The notes under the pieces: generated by a model | The model's input: only the letters and a program-made list of their open reading frames with translations | Told to the model about the DNA's origin: nothing | The model's database searches: none | Program-made: the position numbers and the translations under genes | Origin: Chitinophaga qingshengii | GTDB taxonomy: Bacteria > Bacteroidota > Bacteroidia > Chitinophagales > Chitinophagaceae | NCBI RefSeq assembly: GCF_014529935.1 | Contig: NZ_JACVFC010000003.1 | Span: 1,031,954-1,095,953, forward strand | DNA length: 64,000 nt | Direction of reading: 5' to 3' | In this document: positions 42,804 to 52,314 of the stretch, in pieces | Layout of the letters: every line of letters starts with the position of its first letter | How positions within the stretch are numbered: position 1 is the stretch's first letter

Positions 42804-42991
42804 AACGGTCCCATTCCAGGGTATACATTAAAGTTAGTCAATGGGACTGCATAGGACATTCAGCAATACATTAAAATAAAATGCATATTATAAAAGATAA
42901 TAAGGATAACTGATTGAAATTTATAAAGAACACTCCCCTATCAGGAAAAATATTTGGGAATATTTTTTATTTTGATTTTCCAAAAAAAGAC

Positions 42992-43870
42992 ATGAAAGCA
43001 ATTTTAGCTACCCTGGGTCATAACCTGATATCCGATAAACTCTTTGTGATAAAAGAGATTAACCTCCCCGCATTTTCGACGGAATTTCATTTTCATAAAG
43101 AATGTCAATTGGTACACGTAGTGGAAAGTGCGGGCAGACGTATCATTGGCGACAACGTGGAATACTTCGAAAGCGGAGAACTGGTTTTTGTGGGCTCCAA
43201 CGTTCCTCATGTATGGTATAATGAAGCCAGTTACTTCGGCAACAAAAAACAATTACAGGCACGCTCTATGGTCATCAATATAGAACCTTCGCTGCTGAAA
43301 GAGTGCTTTTCCCTGTTCGGGAATCTGTCGCAGCTGGAATCATGGATGCATACGGCACAGCGGAGCATTCAATTTTATGGTCCCTGTAAAGACAATATCG
43401 TTACATTAATGAAACGCATGCTGACAGAACAGGGAATCCGGCAAAGCAGCTCCTTCATGGAACTGATCGTCCTGCTGACAGAAGCAAAAGAACACCGGTT
43501 ACTGACCAGTAAGAATTATGAAAACCTATTTAAGGATAAAGATCAAACACGCATGGAAGCCGTTTTTAAACATATATTCCGCCATTTCCGCCGGGAAATC
43601 CCCCTGACCGAAATTGCTGCGGTCGCTTCCATGAATACCTACTCCTTTTGCCGCTTTTTTAAAAGCAGAACCCAACAGTCATTCGTTGATTTTGTAAATG
43701 AACTCCGTATCAGCTATGCCTGCCGACTCATTCAAGAGAAAGAAATGAACATGTCGGAACTGGCGTCCATGGCAGGATTCAATCACACTACCCATTTTAA
43801 CCGGCTATTCAAAAGAAAGAAAGGATTAACACCCAAGGAATACCGGAAAAGTCTTCAACTGCCAGGATAA
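42992..43870 (+). CDS. AraC-family transcriptional regulator
   Basis: A 292-residue regulator with an N-terminal cupin-like ligand domain (FHFHKECQLVHVVESAGRRI, FVGSNVPHVWYNEA) and a C-terminal AraC HTH pair: IPLTEIAAVASMNTYSFCRF and MSELASMAGFNHTTHFNRLF, then GLTPKEYRKS. I chose the ATG at 42992; the frame open to 42914 starts at a TTG and adds 26 residues without homology. It is upstream of the SusC/SusD operon in the same direction and probably controls it. Confidence 0.82.
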   Translation: MKAILATLGHNLISDKLFVIKEINLPAFSTEFHFHKECQLVHVVESAGRRIIGDNVEYFESGELVFVGSNVPHVWYNEASYFGNKKQLQARSMVINIEPSLLKECFSLFGNLSQLESWMHTAQRSIQFYGPCKDNIVTLMKRMLTEQGIRQSSSFMELIVLLTEAKEHRLLTSKNYENLFKDKDQTRMEAVFKHIFRHFRREIPLTEIAAVASMNTYSFCRFFKSRTQQSFVDFVNELRISYACRLIQEKEMNMSELASMAGFNHTTHFNRLFKRKKGLTPKEYRKSLQLPG

Positions 43871-44386
43871 GTGATCCTTTATTATTACTATCTGTCGATA
43901 GCAAAAACAAAAAATGGCAATATTGTGCCGAAATAAGTCAAGTTTACCTGCAAATCAATTCTCTCTTATTAATAAATTTGGTAACAACGATCATAATGCA
44001 TGCTGATGGAAAAAAATCCCCCCATCAACACCCGAAGATGAAGACCAGAAAAGCCGAATAATAGTAATAACCACGTATCACAGATCCATTTTGCAGAAAT
44101 ACAGTGAACGACCAAACAACATCAACAGGCAGTCAGCAATGAACTATTTCTGTCAAAATCCATCAGTGTAATATCAACCCAATCACCCATGTAAAAACAA
44201 ATTTTTGTACCAGTATCGATTCCTACAGCTTAAACATTTTTCAAAAAAAATCTATTACGTTATGAAGTAGCATTGATGTTGTAAACACAACGTACAGCGC
44301 CCGTATGCGCTATTATCAACCAAAATATTTTGTTTGCCGCAAGGCGAACAGGGGATCTCTTTTTCTTACCCATAACTTCAAATTAC
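43871..44386 (+). other. 516-bp intergenic region before susC
   Basis: No credible gene is seen. A single motif TAAATTTG at 43973 fits TAnnTTTG but is 414 bp upstream of the susC start, and its -33 partner is absent. A long leader or an additional regulator site is possible. Nothing further can be supported. Confidence 0.5.
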
Positions 44387-47300
44387 ATGACGAAATTCCA
44401 CAAACCATTCGGAAGATGGTTCTACCACGCCATGTTCCTCCTTTTCCTTTTACTGTCGCAGCAAACCTTCGCGCAGCAAAAGGTTCCGGCCAACGGCACG
44501 GTTACAGACACCAGCGGAAGGCCACTTCCCGGCGTCACCATTGTAGCGGCGGATAATAAATCCCTCGGCGCCGCAACAGACAATAACGGACGATTTACCA
44601 TCCAGGTAAAACCCGGCACCACACTACTGTTCAAGTTTGTTGGTTTCAAGGGAGATACGGTCGTTGTAACGGAGAAAACACATACCTTCTCCATTCAACT
44701 CAAACCTTTGGAGACCGTACTGACAGATGTTGTCGTAACCGCCTTCGGCAGGAAACAAATAAAAGAATCTGTAGTGGGTTCTGTATCTACCATCACAGCA
44801 GACAACCTCAGGACCTCCGGCAGTAATCTCACCAACGCACTGGCAGGACAGGTAGCCGGCATTATTGGTTTTCAGCAAAGCGGGCAGCCCGGCCTCGACA
44901 ACTCCAACTTTTTTATCCGGGGTGTCACCACTTTCGGGTACAGGCAGAATCCACTGATATTAATAGACAACGTGGAACTCACCACCAATGATCTGGCACG
45001 TCTCCAGGTAAATGATATCGCCAGTTTCTCCATACTAAAAGACGCCAGCGCCACGGCCTTGTACGGAGCAAGAGGCGCCAACGGCGTTATCCTCGTTACT
45101 ACCAAGGAAGGTAAAGAAGGAAAAACAAGGCTTAACCTCATTCTCGAAAATGCTATTTCCACCCCTACGAAAAGCATCAAACTGGCCGATCCTATTACCT
45201 ATATGAAGTTATACAACGAGGCCGGCACTACCCGCGATCCGCTACAGCCTATTGTATTTGACGCTGATAAAATATACAACACTCAACAGACCATCGACAA
45301 AACACCAGGCAGTAACCCCTACGTATACCCCGCGGTTGACTGGCTCGACCTGATGTTTAAAAAATATGCCAGTACCCAGCGGGCTAATCTGAATGTCAGT
45401 GGTGGCGGAGACATCGCCCGGTTCCTGGTTTCCGGTTCTTTCAGCAACGACAATGGCATGCTGAAGAAAAGTCCCGCCAACAATTTTAACAACAACGTAA
45501 ACTACAAGAACTACCAGTTACGTTCCAACGTGAACGTAAAGCTCACTAAAACCACGGAGCTGATACTAAGACTCTGGGGCAACTTCAATGACTACAACGG
45601 CCCGATGACCAACGATGCATCATTTTCATCAGACCTATACAGCGCGGCAGTACATACCAGTCCCGTACTATTTCCCGCTTACTACGCTCCCGATTCTGCC
45701 AACAGGCTGGTACAACATATCCTGTTTGGTAATTCCAGCCAGAGCGGTGGTACCTCCAGCATTGGGACCGGTGTAGGATATTCCAATCCGTACGCTCAAA
45801 TGCTGAGAGGATACAAACGTTTCTCCGAATCACGGATGTCGGCGACACTGGAATTGCACCAGGACCTCCGCTTTATCACACCAGGTTTGAAACTCCATGG
45901 TTTCTTCAATACCAACCGCTATTCCTATTTCGACAATACCATGGCCTACAACCCTTTCTATTATACCGTACAACCTTCAGATTACAACAAAGCCACCGGT
46001 GAATACCGGCTCACCTGGCTCAATTCTCTTCCCGGCGGTACCTTTCTGGGAAGCCTGGGCTCCGGCAATAATGGCGCTGCTACTGAATACCTGATCTATA
46101 CACCGGGGACTAAAGACGCCAACACTTTTCTTCAGTTCCAGGGCCAGCTGGAATATCAAAAACAGTTAGGCGATCATGATATCTCTGCCTCGTTAATTGG
46201 TGTAAGACAACAAAGGCTGATTGCCAATGGTACCGACCCGGTTACAAAGCAACCCAGTCTGCAATACTCCCTTCCCTACCGCAACCTGAATCTGGCCGGC
46301 CGTTTGAGTTACAATTACCTTACCCGCTATTTTGTGGAGTTCAACTTTGGTTATAACGGCTCCGAAAGATTTTCTAAAAACAACCGTTTCGGCTTCTTTC
46401 CCACTGTTGGCGCATCCTGGATAGTGTCCAGGGAAAATTTCTGGAGCGAGGGCCTGACAAAGGTGGTCACTTCACTGAAACTGAGGGGGAGCTATGGATT
46501 GAGCGGCAACGACGATATCGGGCAACAACGTTTCTTCTACCTCTCCGATGTAAATCTCAATGCTAATAATGGATCCAGTTTCGGGTTACTGAACGGGTAT
46601 AACCGCAACGGTGTCAAAATCAACAACTACGAAAACACCAATGTAACCTGGGAAACCGCCAAAATCCTCAATGCCGGCGTTGAGTTCACGTTATTCAAAA
46701 ACTTTGACTTCATCGCAGAGTACTGGCGGCAAGACCGCAGCAACATCCTCATGGCACGCAACATCCCATCGAGCATGGGCCTGGAAGCGGGTATCCTGAC
46801 AAACGTGGGAACCGTTAAAGTAAACGGGCTGGATCTCACTGCCAACTATAACCAGGTTTTCTCGAAAAACCTGCGGATACAGTACATGTCCAACTTTACC
46901 TACTCTAAAGGCACCTATGGCACCTACGAAGAGCCGCAGTATGCAGAACCCTGGCGTTATGTGTCCGGCACCATGCTGAACCAGCAGTTTGGTTATATCG
47001 CCGAAAGACTTTTTGTGGATGATAAAGAAGCATTGGCTTCTCCTTCCCAAACATTTGGCGGTAATCCTCCACGTGGCGGCGATATTAAATACCGCGACCT
47101 GAATGGGGACGGCCGTATTACCGTGGCAGACATGGTCCCGCTGGGATTCCCCACTGTGCCGCAGATCATGTATGGTTTCGGTTTTTCCATCAATTACAAA
47201 GGCTTTGAGCTGAATGCCCGTTTCCAGGGACAAGCCAGGGTAAGTTTCTTCATCGATCCAAGATCTGTAAGTCCCTTTGTAATACCTCCTTCTCCTCAGA

Positions 47301-47665
47301 TCCAAAGCCAGTCGCAGATACTGCAAGCGTTCGCAGACAATCACTGGTCCGAAGAAAACCAGAACCTCTACGCCCTCTATCCCCGGCTGGGCACCAGTGC
47401 ACAGGTCATAGAAAACAACCTGCAACGAAGTTCCTGGTGGATGCGTGATGGCAGTTTCCTGCGACTGAAAACGGCAGAAATAGGCTATGTACTGCCCACC
47501 TCCGTGCTGCAGCGAATTGGCGTAAGGTATTGCCGTATCTATGTCAACGGCCTGAATCTCTTCAATATCACGAAGTTCAAACTTTGGGACCCGGAACTGG
47601 GCAGCAACGGATTCAACTATCCGATACAGAGAGTCTACAATATCGGCCTGAATGTTAACTTATAA
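44387..47665 (+). CDS. SusC/RagA-family TonB-linked outer-membrane transporter
   Basis: A 1092-residue protein. Signal peptide ends LLLSQQTFAQ. Then a carboxypeptidase-like regulatory domain (GTVTDTSGRPLPGVTIVAAD), a plug with TonB box-type TDVVVTAFGRKQIKES and the SusC motif ALYGARGANGVILVTTKEG, and a barrel ending in YNIGLNVNL. With its SusD neighbour it imports a ligand, usually a glycan or peptide, across the outer membrane. No glycoside hydrolase is adjacent to name the ligand. The ATG at 44387 gives the signal peptide. Confidence 0.93.
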   Translation: MTKFHKPFGRWFYHAMFLLFLLLSQQTFAQQKVPANGTVTDTSGRPLPGVTIVAADNKSLGAATDNNGRFTIQVKPGTTLLFKFVGFKGDTVVVTEKTHTFSIQLKPLETVLTDVVVTAFGRKQIKESVVGSVSTITADNLRTSGSNLTNALAGQVAGIIGFQQSGQPGLDNSNFFIRGVTTFGYRQNPLILIDNVELTTNDLARLQVNDIASFSILKDASATALYGARGANGVILVTTKEGKEGKTRLNLILENAISTPTKSIKLADPITYMKLYNEAGTTRDPLQPIVFDADKIYNTQQTIDKTPGSNPYVYPAVDWLDLMFKKYASTQRANLNVSGGGDIARFLVSGSFSNDNGMLKKSPANNFNNNVNYKNYQLRSNVNVKLTKTTELILRLWGNFNDYNGPMTNDASFSSDLYSAAVHTSPVLFPAYYAPDSANRLVQHILFGNSSQSGGTSSIGTGVGYSNPYAQMLRGYKRFSESRMSATLELHQDLRFITPGLKLHGFFNTNRYSYFDNTMAYNPFYYTVQPSDYNKATGEYRLTWLNSLPGGTFLGSLGSGNNGAATEYLIYTPGTKDANTFLQFQGQLEYQKQLGDHDISASLIGVRQQRLIANGTDPVTKQPSLQYSLPYRNLNLAGRLSYNYLTRYFVEFNFGYNGSERFSKNNRFGFFPTVGASWIVSRENFWSEGLTKVVTSLKLRGSYGLSGNDDIGQQRFFYLSDVNLNANNGSSFGLLNGYNRNGVKINNYENTNVTWETAKILNAGVEFTLFKNFDFIAEYWRQDRSNILMARNIPSSMGLEAGILTNVGTVKVNGLDLTANYNQVFSKNLRIQYMSNFTYSKGTYGTYEEPQYAEPWRYVSGTMLNQQFGYIAERLFVDDKEALASPSQTFGGNPPRGGDIKYRDLNGDGRITVADMVPLGFPTVPQIMYGFGFSINYKGFELNARFQGQARVSFFIDPRSVSPFVIPPSPQIQSQSQILQAFADNHWSEENQNLYALYPRLGTSAQVIENNLQRSSWWMRDGSFLRLKTAEIGYVLPTSVLQRIGVRYCRIYVNGLNLFNITKFKLWDPELGSNGFNYPIQRVYNIGLNVNL

Positions 47666-47676
47666 ACACCGCATAT

Positions 47677-49602
47677 ATGAAATATATAGTTGACCGGATA
47701 TGGATTACCGCGATGCTTTGCTTTACCCTGGCCATTGTACCGGGATGCAAAAAGTACCTCGATGTAACGCCGGAGAACGTGGGAACAATCGACTATGCCT
47801 TCCGTAACAGGAATGAAGCCGAAAACTACCTGTTCACCTGCTACGGCACCCTGCAAAATATGAGTGATGTGGTGAACGATCCCGGCTTCACCACATCCGG
47901 TGAGATAGTGTACCCCAACGACCTTTCAGAAAGACCGATCTCCGATGCCGGCTTTCAGCTGATGCGGGGTACGGTACAAAACATTTCCAATCCTGTGCTG
48001 AACTACTGGGACGGTGACAATGGCGGCCAGGCCACCTTCCAGGCCATCCGGCGCTGTAATATCATGCTGGAAAATATCGACAAACCGATTGACCTCAGTC
48101 CACAGGAAAAAGCCCGCTGGATAGCAGAAACAAAGTTTTTGAAAGCCTATTATCATTATACACTTGCCAGGATGTATGGGCCCATACCCATTTACAAGGT
48201 CAATCAGAGCATCACCGCTCCTATCAGTGAGATCCGTGTAAAACGGCAACCGGTAGACTCCGTATTCAATTATGTAGTACAGCTGCTGGATGAAGCCATC
48301 CCCGATCTGCCGCAACAGATCGGCAACCTGCAGCTGGAACTGGGACGAATTACCAGGATAACCGCGATGACCGTGAAGGCAGAGGTGCTGGCCATGCAGG
48401 CCAGCCCGTTGTTCAATGGCAATGCGGATTACGCACAGTTTAAAAACAAAGACGGCCAACAGCTCTTCCCCGCAGCAGCGGATCAGTCCAAGTGGCAGCG
48501 CGCGGCAGATGCCTGCAAGGCAGCGCTTGAGGAAGCCACCACCCTGAATATGCGTCTTTATACTTTTATACAACCTGCCAACCTGCCTGCCCTCAACGAT
48601 TCCCTGCGCAAGGTGCTGACCATACAAAATGCGGTCACCGAAAAATGGGACCTCAATGCAGAAGTCATCTGGGCACTGAATCCTAATTTCGGGTATCAGT
48701 CCTTTTGCATACCAAGGCTCACCAGCAAGGCTGTGGAAAACTCCACCTCCGCCGCTGGCAGCTTTACCGTTCCTATGTTCACCACAGATCTTTTTTACAC
48801 CAATAACGGCGTTCCTATCAATGAAGACCTGAACTGGGACTATGCCCACCGTTTTGATTTACAGACTGGCAACGACGCCAATAAATACTATATCAAAAAC
48901 GGGTACGTGACTGTAAAAAATAATTTCGCCAGAGAGGCCAGGTATTATGCCAATATTGGTTTTGATGGTGGCATCTGGTTTGGTAATGGTGTGACCGATC
49001 CCAACAACCCGTTGTATATTGAAGCCAAGGGCCCCAATTCAAAGGCAGGCCCTAAAGACAGGGTAAGGATCAATATGCTGGCTGCATGGCCTAAAAAGCT
49101 GGTTAATTACCTGACTGTATTTAATGAAGGAGTACAGCAAACCTCCTTTCGTTTACCACGTATCCGGCTGGCAGATCTTTACCTGCTCTATGCAGAATGC
49201 CTGAATGAAGTGGCTGGACCCGGCGCTGAAGTGTACCGGTATATTGACATGGTACGCGCCCGCGCAGGCCTCAAAGGCGTAGTAGAATCCTGGGCACAGT
49301 ACAGTAAACTCCCTTCCAAACCAGCCAGCAAAGAAGGCCTTCGGGAAATCATTCACCGGGAGCGGCGGATTGAATTATGTTTTGAAGGCCGGAGTGGCTG
49401 GGATCTCCGCCGCTGGAAGGAGATGTTGACCGTATTGTCTAATCCCATCCAGGGCTGGAGCATTTTCCAGAACAGCAACAGCGGCTTCTATACATTGCAG
49501 ACGCTTTTCATCCCCGCTGTTACGGTAAAGGACTATTTCTGGCCGCTCTCAGACGGGGCCATGTCCAACAATCCCAATCTTGTTCAGACACTCTACTGGT
49601 AA
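47677..49602 (+). CDS. SusD/RagB-family surface lipoprotein
   Basis: A 641-residue lipoprotein with lipobox VPGC (Cys24) and the SusD N-terminal KKYLDVTPENVGT. Later are RWIAETKFLKAYYHYTLARM (the TPR-helix motif), RLPRIRLADLYLLYAECLNE and HRERRIELCFEGRSGWDLRR. It is the ligand-capturing lid of the SusC partner, which starts 11 bp upstream. Confidence 0.93.
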   Translation: MKYIVDRIWITAMLCFTLAIVPGCKKYLDVTPENVGTIDYAFRNRNEAENYLFTCYGTLQNMSDVVNDPGFTTSGEIVYPNDLSERPISDAGFQLMRGTVQNISNPVLNYWDGDNGGQATFQAIRRCNIMLENIDKPIDLSPQEKARWIAETKFLKAYYHYTLARMYGPIPIYKVNQSITAPISEIRVKRQPVDSVFNYVVQLLDEAIPDLPQQIGNLQLELGRITRITAMTVKAEVLAMQASPLFNGNADYAQFKNKDGQQLFPAAADQSKWQRAADACKAALEEATTLNMRLYTFIQPANLPALNDSLRKVLTIQNAVTEKWDLNAEVIWALNPNFGYQSFCIPRLTSKAVENSTSAAGSFTVPMFTTDLFYTNNGVPINEDLNWDYAHRFDLQTGNDANKYYIKNGYVTVKNNFAREARYYANIGFDGGIWFGNGVTDPNNPLYIEAKGPNSKAGPKDRVRINMLAAWPKKLVNYLTVFNEGVQQTSFRLPRIRLADLYLLYAECLNEVAGPGAEVYRYIDMVRARAGLKGVVESWAQYSKLPSKPASKEGLREIIHRERRIELCFEGRSGWDLRRWKEMLTVLSNPIQGWSIFQNSNSGFYTLQTLFIPAVTVKDYFWPLSDGAMSNNPNLVQTLYW

Positions 49603-49622
49603 CCACAAAAACATAAAACGTT

Positions 49623-50858
49623 ATGCATCAGACATCCCGTTTTCTGAAAATCACACTACCGGCATTGATTGCCCTGGTATATATCCATTTTTCGTGCAGT
49701 AAAGAAGTGGATTACAATACGCCTGTTTCTTCCGATAAAACCAAACCCGATGTGGTTTCCAATGTTAAAGTGACCAACTTCAAAGGGGGAGCTTTTATTA
49801 CCTATTCACTGCCCAAAACAGGTAATGTGTTGTATGTAAAGGCATCCTACATCATTAACGATGAAACGGGAAAAGCCAGGGAAACAAAATCCAGCTACTA
49901 CAGCGATACTATTACTGTTGAAGGTTTTGCCAGAAAGAAAGAATATGAAGTAAAACTGACAGCCGTTTCCCGTGGAGATGTGGCATCAGATATAGTGACA
50001 GTAAAAGTGAATCCCGATACACCTGTTTATCAGCTGGTGGCAAAGACCATTAAAATGCAGGCCGATTTCGGTGGTGTGAACGTGCAGACAAACAATCCGT
50101 ATAAAAAGCCCGTTGGTGCTATATTACTGTATAAAGCGGGCAGCGACCCTAAATACAGCATCTACCAGCAGAACTTCAGTGATTTTTCGCTTATCAACTT
50201 TTCAGCGAGAGGGTTTGACACGCTGCCCAAAGCATTTGCCACTTACGTTACAGATCAATGGGGTAACAATTCGGACACGGTTTATCAAACAGTCAACCCT
50301 TTATTTGAAACCCAACTCGACAAAAGCAAATTCTTTGAAAACCGGTTACCCAGTGATACCAAAATCGGGTTCGGCTGGGCGTTGAGCAATCTGTGGAATG
50401 GCGCTACCGACGGAACTGGCTGGCATACCGTGCAGGAGAATATGCCGTTACCCATTACCGCTACCTGGGGCTTGGGTATTTCTGCCAAGCTAAGCCGGTT
50501 TGTTCTTTATGGGAGAGCCGGATATGAGTACGGCCATGGAAATCCGAAAGTGTTTGCTATCTGGGGTTCCAATAATCCATCTCCCACAGATGCAACCCTG
50601 CCGGTATTTGCCGAAGTGGGAACCGTGCTGGGAGACTGGGTAAATATGGGAAACTATGTATGGCCGGGGCCACCTTCAGGCGCCCCTCCTACCGCCGCCA
50701 CTGCCGCTGACAAAGCTTTCTTTAACAAAGGGATGGAATTCACCTTTCCCTTTACCGCACCCAAAGCGAGATTCCTGAGACTGGCCGTTTCAGAATCCTG
50801 GTCCGGCGCCACTTTCGCACATGCCATGGAGATAACCATTTTTGGAAACACTAATTAA
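49623..50858 (+). CDS. DUF4959/DUF5000-type surface lipoprotein
   Basis: A 411-residue lipoprotein (lipobox YIHFSC, Cys25). The layout fits the DUF4959-DUF5126-DUF5000 proteins common after SusCD pairs: fibronectin-like strands (DVVSNVKVTNFKGGAFITYS), a middle beta domain and a C-terminal F5/8-like lectin fold (GLGISAKLSRFVLYGRAGYE to RFLRLAVSESWSGATFAHAM). It may bind ligand at the cell surface for the SusC/SusD pair. It follows susD by 20 bp. Confidence 0.8.
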   Translation: MHQTSRFLKITLPALIALVYIHFSCSKEVDYNTPVSSDKTKPDVVSNVKVTNFKGGAFITYSLPKTGNVLYVKASYIINDETGKARETKSSYYSDTITVEGFARKKEYEVKLTAVSRGDVASDIVTVKVNPDTPVYQLVAKTIKMQADFGGVNVQTNNPYKKPVGAILLYKAGSDPKYSIYQQNFSDFSLINFSARGFDTLPKAFATYVTDQWGNNSDTVYQTVNPLFETQLDKSKFFENRLPSDTKIGFGWALSNLWNGATDGTGWHTVQENMPLPITATWGLGISAKLSRFVLYGRAGYEYGHGNPKVFAIWGSNNPSPTDATLPVFAEVGTVLGDWVNMGNYVWPGPPSGAPPTAATAADKAFFNKGMEFTFPFTAPKARFLRLAVSESWSGATFAHAMEITIFGNTN

Positions 50859-50864
50859 ACTAAC

Positions 50865-51557
50865 ATGAAAGCATATACATTTTTGTTGTTGGTCTTATTG
50901 TCCTGTACAGCGTCCTGTACAAAAGAGGCGACAAAATACAGGGAGCTGCTGAACGGAACAGAAATTATCTATACAGGGCCCGTCAGCAGCTTAACAGCCA
51001 GGTCCGGCAACCTGCGGGCACTATTACAATGGCAACCCAGTCCCGATCCCAGTATCACGGGGTATATCATTTACTGGAACAACAATACCGATTCAATGAA
51101 GTTACCCGCTACCGGTACAGTTAACGATACGTTGAAAACGCTGATCACAGGGATGGGCGAGTATGTGCAGAATTTTGTTTTATATACAACAGACAGTAAA
51201 GGGAATAAGTCGGTAGGCCAATCGCTTTCCGGTGTGAGGATATACGGCCCCTTGTATATTTCCTCCCTGGTAAATCGTCAGTTAAACAGCTCAAAGCCGC
51301 CGGTGGCACTATCGGGAAACGCCTACGCCCTTTTTTTCTCGGCCACCGACACAGCGCTGAATATCAATACACGACTTAGCTTTTATAATGCCGCTAATCA
51401 GCTACAGACCGTTAATCTTCCCGCCCTAAGCGATTCCGTTGTATTACATGCAGTTAATCCGGGAACAAAGGTGGCCGTTCTTTCTTCCTATATCCCGGAA
51501 CGGAAAGCCCTGGATACTTTCAATGTGGCCTATAGCGATACTATCACGCTAAAATAA
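50865..51557 (+). CDS. DUF4998-type lipoprotein
   Basis: A 230-residue lipoprotein (lipobox TASC, Cys18) with the DUF4998 opening KYRELLNGTEIIYTGPVSSL and a fibronectin-like ALLQWQPSPDPSITGYIIYW. It is the fourth gene of the susC-susD-DUF5000-DUF4998 surface operon and follows the third by 6 bp. Function unknown. A terminator follows. Confidence 0.75.
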   Translation: MKAYTFLLLVLLSCTASCTKEATKYRELLNGTEIIYTGPVSSLTARSGNLRALLQWQPSPDPSITGYIIYWNNNTDSMKLPATGTVNDTLKTLITGMGEYVQNFVLYTTDSKGNKSVGQSLSGVRIYGPLYISSLVNRQLNSSKPPVALSGNAYALFFSATDTALNINTRLSFYNAANQLQTVNLPALSDSVVLHAVNPGTKVAVLSSYIPERKALDTFNVAYSDTITLK

Positions 51558-51576
51558 CAGGCTGTCTTCAGCAATA

Positions 51577-51612
51577 AAACAGCCAGGTTGCATATCGAAC
51601 CTGGCTGTTTTT
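51577..51612. terminator. terminator between the SusCD operon and precursor 8
   Basis: Inverted repeat AACAGCCAGGTT and AACCTGGCTGTT around a short loop, with A runs before and T runs after, so it can stop the plus-strand operon and the minus-strand precursor. The same hairpin recurs at 51926. Confidence 0.75.
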
Positions 51613-51638
51613 GAACAAACGTAACCTACAGTAACAGC

Positions 51639-51848
51639 TTAATTCTTCCGGCAAAATTGAGCAGTAACAGGGCATACTTCAATACAGGAAACCCCCTGCT
51701 GGCTCTCCTGACAAGCTAAAGTACAGGTCGGGGCACAGGAGATCACCCTGGTTACGGTGATGCCACCGGTTACTTTTTCCTGTGATAAACTACTGATGAT
51801 TTCTTTGCTGAGCGAGAGCTTAGGGAGATGCAGTCTTTTCTTTTTCAT
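51639..51848 (-). CDS. lanthipeptide-like precursor peptide 8
   Basis: A 69-residue peptide with leader MKKKRLHLPKLSLSKEII and GG motif (VTGGIT), the only member with Ile and not Ala after the Gly pair. Core: SCAPTCTLACQESQQGVSC, then PVTAQFCRKN, six Cys. It lies in unit A of the tandem duplication, facing the SusCD operon end. Confidence 0.73.
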   Translation of the reverse strand: MKKKRLHLPKLSLSKEIISSLSQEKVTGGITVTRVISCAPTCTLACQESQQGVSCIEVCPVTAQFCRKN

Positions 51849-51925
51849 AACGTTTTTTTTTGGTGAGGTATAAAATTCGGGCTTGCGTCTGCACCGGTAC
51901 AGCAGGCTTCAAAAGGAGAACTCAT

Positions 51926-51965
51926 AAAAACAGCCAGGTTTCATATTGAACCTGGCTGTTTTTGA
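51926..51965 (-). terminator. second copy of the precursor hairpin terminator
   Basis: AAAAACAGCCAGGTT and AACCTGGCTGTTTTT; the arms match those at 51577 and only the loop differs. It lies 23 bp past the stop of precursor 9 on the minus strand, so it probably ends that transcript. Confidence 0.7.
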
Positions 51966-51987
51966 ACTCGTAACTGACAGTAATAGC

Positions 51988-52185
51988 CTAATTCACCGGG
52001 CACAAGTCGGTAGTAACAGGGCATATACAGGAAAGCTGTCTCAGGGTTGGAGGCTGGCAGTTATAGATGCAGGTCTTGTAGCAGGTATTAATAGTTGCCC
52101 CACCTGTTATTTTTTCCTGTGATAAACTGCTGATAATTTCTTTGCTGAGCGAGAGTTTGGGTAGATTCAGCCGCTTCTTTTTCAT
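51988..52185 (-). CDS. lanthipeptide-like precursor peptide 9
   Basis: A 65-residue peptide with leader MKKKRLNLPKLSLSKEII and GG motif (ITGGAT). Core: INTCYKTCIYNCQPPTLRQL, then SCICPVTTDLCPVN, six Cys. Its leader is nearly identical to that of precursor 8, as expected for a recent tandem duplicate, while the cores differ widely. Confidence 0.73.
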   Translation of the reverse strand: MKKKRLNLPKLSLSKEIISSLSQEKITGGATINTCYKTCIYNCQPPTLRQLSCICPVTTDLCPVN

Positions 52186-52271
52186 AACGCTTTTTTTGGT
52201 GAGGTATAAAATTCGGGCTTACGTCTGCACCGGTACAGCAGGCACCCAAGGAATGCCGGGGTGAAGGCCAT

Positions 52272-52309
52272 AAAAAAAGAGGCTGATTCCAGATAGAATC
52301 AGCCTCTTT
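52272..52309 (-). terminator. intrinsic terminator after the third tRNA-Arg
   Basis: Long stem AAAGAGGCTGATTC with GAATCAGCCTCTTT, followed on the minus strand by a run of T. It sits 6 bp past the tRNA 3' end. Confidence 0.75.
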
Positions 52310-52314
52310 GTGTG

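Larger units (their letters stand above)
51577..52243. repeat. tandem duplication of a precursor gene with its hairpin and upstream region
   Basis: Unit A (51577-51907) and unit B (about 51926-52243) each hold, in the same order, the AACAGCCAGGTT hairpin, a precursor gene on the minus strand, and a nearly identical upstream block containing GGTGAGGTATAAAATTCGGG and CACCGGTACAGCAGGC. The cores have diverged but leader, hairpin and 5' region have not. The common flanks end at 51907 and 52243, so the period there is 336 bp. Confidence 0.7.

Noticed and set aside
40860..42900. CRISPR-like array suspected from repeated leader sequences
   Set aside because: The repeats are coding leaders spaced irregularly (about 200-250 bp), with open reading frames; no short repeats with unique spacers are present.
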